A DNA stretch of 7,664 nucleotides, taken from positions 1-7,664 of the forward strand of contig SKKR01000589.1 in NCBI GenBank assembly GCA_007123655.1, given 5' to 3'. Below the pieces are notes generated by a model. That model did no database searches, was not told the DNA's origin, and worked only from the letters and a program-made list of their open reading frames with translations. The DNA comes from Thermomicrobiaceae bacterium (lineage in GTDB: Bacteria; Chloroflexota; Chloroflexia; Thermomicrobiales; Thermomicrobiaceae). This document shows, piece by piece, positions 5,710-7,664 of the stretch (its first letter is position 1; every line of letters starts with the position of its first letter). Position numbers and translations under genes: made by a program.

Positions 5710-5739
5710 AGTATACGAGCGAACAGATGTTCTTGTCAA
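5710..5739 (-). promoter_or_regulatory. lexA promoter
   Basis: On the minus strand TTGACA (5734-5739) and TATACT (5710-5715) are 18 bases apart. Transcription should begin near 5703, giving a leader of about 38 bases. The LexA box occupies the spacer, so the repressor would directly exclude RNA polymerase. Confidence 0.8.
5720..5733. promoter_or_regulatory. LexA box (SOS operator) of the Gram-positive type
   Basis: The plus strand reads CGAACAGATGTTCT, which contains a perfect GAAC-N4-GTTC inverted repeat at 5721-5732. The Bacillus/actinobacterial consensus is CGAACRNRYGTTYC, and 13 of 14 positions agree. It lies between the -35 and -10 of lexA and 85 bases before the divergent cvpA start, so it could also touch the cvpA-mutS2 unit. 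Confidence 0.85.
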
Positions 5740-5810
5740 TCGTTCGCCCTTCGCGCCGACCGTCCGGATCAGGATGACCGGTGAGCCAGGGTTTCTGGAG
5801 TGTTGTAGCC

Positions 5811-5814
5811 GGAG
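5811..5814 (+). promoter_or_regulatory. Ribosome binding site of cvpA-like gene
   Basis: GGAG lies three bases before the ATG at 5818-5820. The spacing is shorter than usual, but no better start is present, and MNLLDVLIIL matches CvpA N-termini. I found no convincing plus-strand promoter between lexA and this gene. Confidence 0.5.
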
Positions 5815-5817
5815 TTT

Positions 5818-6378
5818 ATGAATCTTCTTGATGTCCTCATTATCCTGGCAATGATCGCGGTGTTCGTGGGTGTGTTCTTCTCCGGACTCGCACGGGCCCT
5901 GGCGATGCTCGTGGCGCTCTGGGTGGGGCTGATCGGGGCGGATATCTTCGGAAATCCGATTGGCCGCTTACTCCACGGCCTGATCCCGGGCATCGAGCGC
6001 TGGACTTCGAACCTGATCGGCTTCCTCGTGGCCATGCTTCTTGTCGGCGGGTTGGTCCTGTACCTGGCGGTACGGTCTTTCAGGACGCTCTCGGCGCGCT
6101 CCGGATACCGATTCGATCTTCGCGGCGGCGTTCCCATTCTCCTTGCAACGGTCTTGCTTTCAGCGGTCGTTGCGCTCGCGACGGTGACAGTAGTCGTCGA
6201 AGTGACGTCCAACACTCTGGATGAGATTCCGCCAGGGGAGACGCCGGTGTTTGCCAGCCGACAGTACAATAACGCCTCGCTGCGAACAGCGACCGAAGAG
6301 ATCGCGACGTACGTCTACAATGCCACCGGCTCTTGGGTGCCAGGTGGCGCTCCATCCGTGCTTGCCCCGGAAGACTGA
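5818..6378 (+). CDS. CvpA family membrane protein
   Basis: A 186-residue inner-membrane protein of the CvpA (colicin V production) family, whose molecular role is not settled. The N-terminus MNLLDVLIILAMIAVFVGVFF is followed by SGLARALAML and LVALWVGLIGADIFG, in the arrangement of CvpA. Four hydrophobic segments are visible at about 4-22, 28-45, 65-86 and 104-129, followed by a soluble tail of about 57 residues ending in APED. It is divergent from lexA, and its stop lies seven bases before the mutS2 start, so the two are almost certainly co-transcribed and perhaps translationally coupled. A cvpA homologue (yshB) also lies close to mutS2 in Bacillus, which supports the call. Sequence similarity in this family is low, hence moderate certainty. 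Confidence 0.8.
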   Translation: MNLLDVLIILAMIAVFVGVFFSGLARALAMLVALWVGLIGADIFGNPIGRLLHGLIPGIERWTSNLIGFLVAMLLVGGLVLYLAVRSFRTLSARSGYRFDLRGGVPILLATVLLSAVVALATVTVVVEVTSNTLDEIPPGETPVFASRQYNNASLRTATEEIATYVYNATGSWVPGGAPSVLAPED

Positions 6379-6385
6379 GCCACTC

Positions 6386-7664
6386 ATGTCACGTTCCGCT
6401 ATCGAGGTCCTCGAGTTCGACCGTGTCCTGGAGATGCTGGCTGACCGGTGCCATTTCTCACTGGCAACCGAGCATGCACTCGAAATCGGTCCGGTTTCCG
6501 ACCCGGACCAGGTTCGCTATCTGATTTCAGTAACCCGCGAGGCTGTGGATCTGCTCACCGACCACATTGAGTTCAGCGTTGGCGGGGTGCGTGACATCCG
6601 GGAAGCGCTGGAGATCGCGGATCGAGGCTCGCTACTCACCCCGCCGGATCTGCGTGAGGTACTGGATACGCTGCAGGCGTCGCGCAATTGCCGTCGAACG
6701 TTTCTCCAGTTCAACGAGCGCGAAGAACCGTTCGTTGAACTCGCCGAGTTCGTTGACCGGATTCTGGAGTTTCCGGAGCTTGAAACCGCGCTCGGACGGG
6801 CGATCGGCTCACAGGGTGAGATTCTGGACAGTGCGTCTCCAGAGCTGTCGCGAATCCGATCGGAGATCAAAACCTCACACCGTCGCTTGCTCCAGAAGCT
6901 GCATCGAATGGTTGAGGACAGTCGCTACCAGCCGGCGCTGCAGGAGTCGATTGTCACGATGCGTCAGGGGCGCTACGTCGTTCCCGTCCGCGCCGACCGG
7001 AAGTCGCAGGTTCCGGGCGTCGTTCAGGGCACGTCATCCAGTGGTCAGACCCTGTTCGTCGAGCCGATGGATGTCGTCGATCTGAACAACCAGTGGCGCC
7101 AGCTGCAGATGGAAGAGGAGCACGAGATCGAGCGCATCCTTCGCGCTCTGACGAACCAGGTTGGAGACAGCGCGGACGCGATCGGGAAGACCATCGAAGC
7201 CGTTTCCGCGCTGGACGTTGCCCTTGCGAAAGCCCGGCTCGCCTTCGAGCTTCGCGCCGTGGAACCCATCATTGGTCGTAACGGGGACCCGTATCCAGGC
7301 GGTCATTCCCAACATCTGATTCGTCTTCGAGAGGCGCGCCACCCACTTCTCGACCCTGCTGACGTGGTGCCGATCGATGTCGAAGTGGGCGGCCGTTCAC
7401 GGATCCTGGTGCTCACTGGGCCGAATACCGGCGGCAAGACGGTTGCATTGAAGACAGTCGGACTGATTACGTTGATGGCGCAGACCGGATTGTTCATCCC
7501 GGCGCGCGACGACTCGCGGGTCAGTGTGTTCCGTGGTGTGTTCGCGGACATCGGCGACGAACAGAGTATCGAGCAAAGCCTTTCCACCTTTTCTTCACAC
7601 ATTACGCGCATCATTGCGATGCTCGATGAAGCCGACGAGGACAGTCTCGTCCTTCTCGATGAGA
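6386..7664 (+). CDS. mutS2: MutS2 ATPase/endonuclease, 3' end cut by window edge
   Basis: MutS2 is a MutS paralogue without mismatch-recognition domain I, implicated in processing branched DNA and, in Bacillus, in rescue of collided ribosomes. The window holds 426 codons of a family of about 780 residues. The N-terminal core (RSAIEVLEFDRVLEML) leads into a helical lever/clamp region (about 150-290, including VPVRADRK, VQGTSSSGQTLFVEP and a coiled-coil-like stretch near 235-260). The ATPase domain has Walker A TGPNTGGKT (344-352), FADIGDEQSIEQSLSTFSSH (386-405) and the start of Walker B, LVLLDE (421-426), at the edge. The C-terminal KOW and Smr domains that separate MutS2 from other MutS proteins lie outside, but the absence of domain I and the exact motif set favour MutS2. 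The ATG at 6386 has no strong ribosome site, consistent with coupling to the preceding gene. Confidence 0.96.
   Translation, partial: MSRSAIEVLEFDRVLEMLADRCHFSLATEHALEIGPVSDPDQVRYLISVTREAVDLLTDHIEFSVGGVRDIREALEIADRGSLLTPPDLREVLDTLQASRNCRRTFLQFNEREEPFVELAEFVDRILEFPELETALGRAIGSQGEILDSASPELSRIRSEIKTSHRRLLQKLHRMVEDSRYQPALQESIVTMRQGRYVVPVRADRKSQVPGVVQGTSSSGQTLFVEPMDVVDLNNQWRQLQMEEEHEIERILRALTNQVGDSADAIGKTIEAVSALDVALAKARLAFELRAVEPIIGRNGDPYPGGHSQHLIRLREARHPLLDPADVVPIDVEVGGRSRILVLTGPNTGGKTVALKTVGLITLMAQTGLFIPARDDSRVSVFRGVFADIGDEQSIEQSLSTFSSHITRIIAMLDEADEDSLVLLDE

Noticed and set aside
5702..5731. Plus-strand promoter for cvpA (TTGACG at 5702 with GATGTT at 5726)
   Set aside because: The -10 matches only three of six positions and the pair overlaps the lexA promoter; not strong enough to annotate.
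6567..7085. 172-codon open frame in another frame of mutS2
   Set aside because: Arg/Ser-rich out-of-frame shadow; the MutS2 frame is continuous from 6386 with conserved motifs.
1..7664. CRISPR array, mobile element, toxin-antitoxin or defence island
   Set aside because: No regularly spaced repeats, no terminal repeats or transposase, and every main reading frame is a housekeeping or conserved membrane protein gene.

Overview
This is an ordinary, gene-dense bacterial chromosome segment of moderately high G+C that carries mostly housekeeping genes. I found no phage, transposon, CRISPR, tRNA or rRNA signal, and no gene-free stretch longer than about 155 bases. The gene set, the form of LexA (winged helix with an SSTSVVDYNLNAL recognition region), the unusual PurA motifs and the DUF4126/DUF4013 membrane proteins suggest Chloroflexota, perhaps near Thermomicrobia/Sphaerobacter. 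That placement rests on remembered family resemblance, not on a search.

The left five-sixths is read from the minus strand. In transcription order (right to left) it holds lexA (SOS repressor), a GT4-type glycosyltransferase, a DUF4013 membrane protein, a DUF4126 membrane protein, a DnaJ/CbpA-type co-chaperone and purA (adenylosuccinate synthetase, whose 3' end is cut by the window edge). The gaps between these genes are about 95-125 bases. Several contain recognisable promoters, so this looks like a string of co-oriented, partly independent transcription units rather than one tight operon.

The right part is read from the plus strand: a CvpA-family membrane protein, then, 7 bases after its stop, mutS2 (cut by the right window edge within the Walker B region). 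The cvpA-mutS2 pair is a known neighbourhood in Firmicutes. Here it diverges from lexA across a 152-base region.

The best-supported regulatory structure is the lexA promoter. It has a TTGACA / TATACT pair with an 18-base spacer that encloses a perfect GAAC-N4-GTTC LexA box, so LexA should repress itself. The dnaJ promoter has TTGACA-N17-TATACT and its -35 lies inside a HAIR-like inverted repeat, suggesting heat-shock control by an HspR-like repressor. The DnaJ-like protein is itself notable: it keeps only two of the four CxxCxGxG zinc motifs. I see no clearly new biological system. The points worth a second look are these control sites, the half zinc finger, and palindromes in the leaders of purA and the DUF4013 gene.
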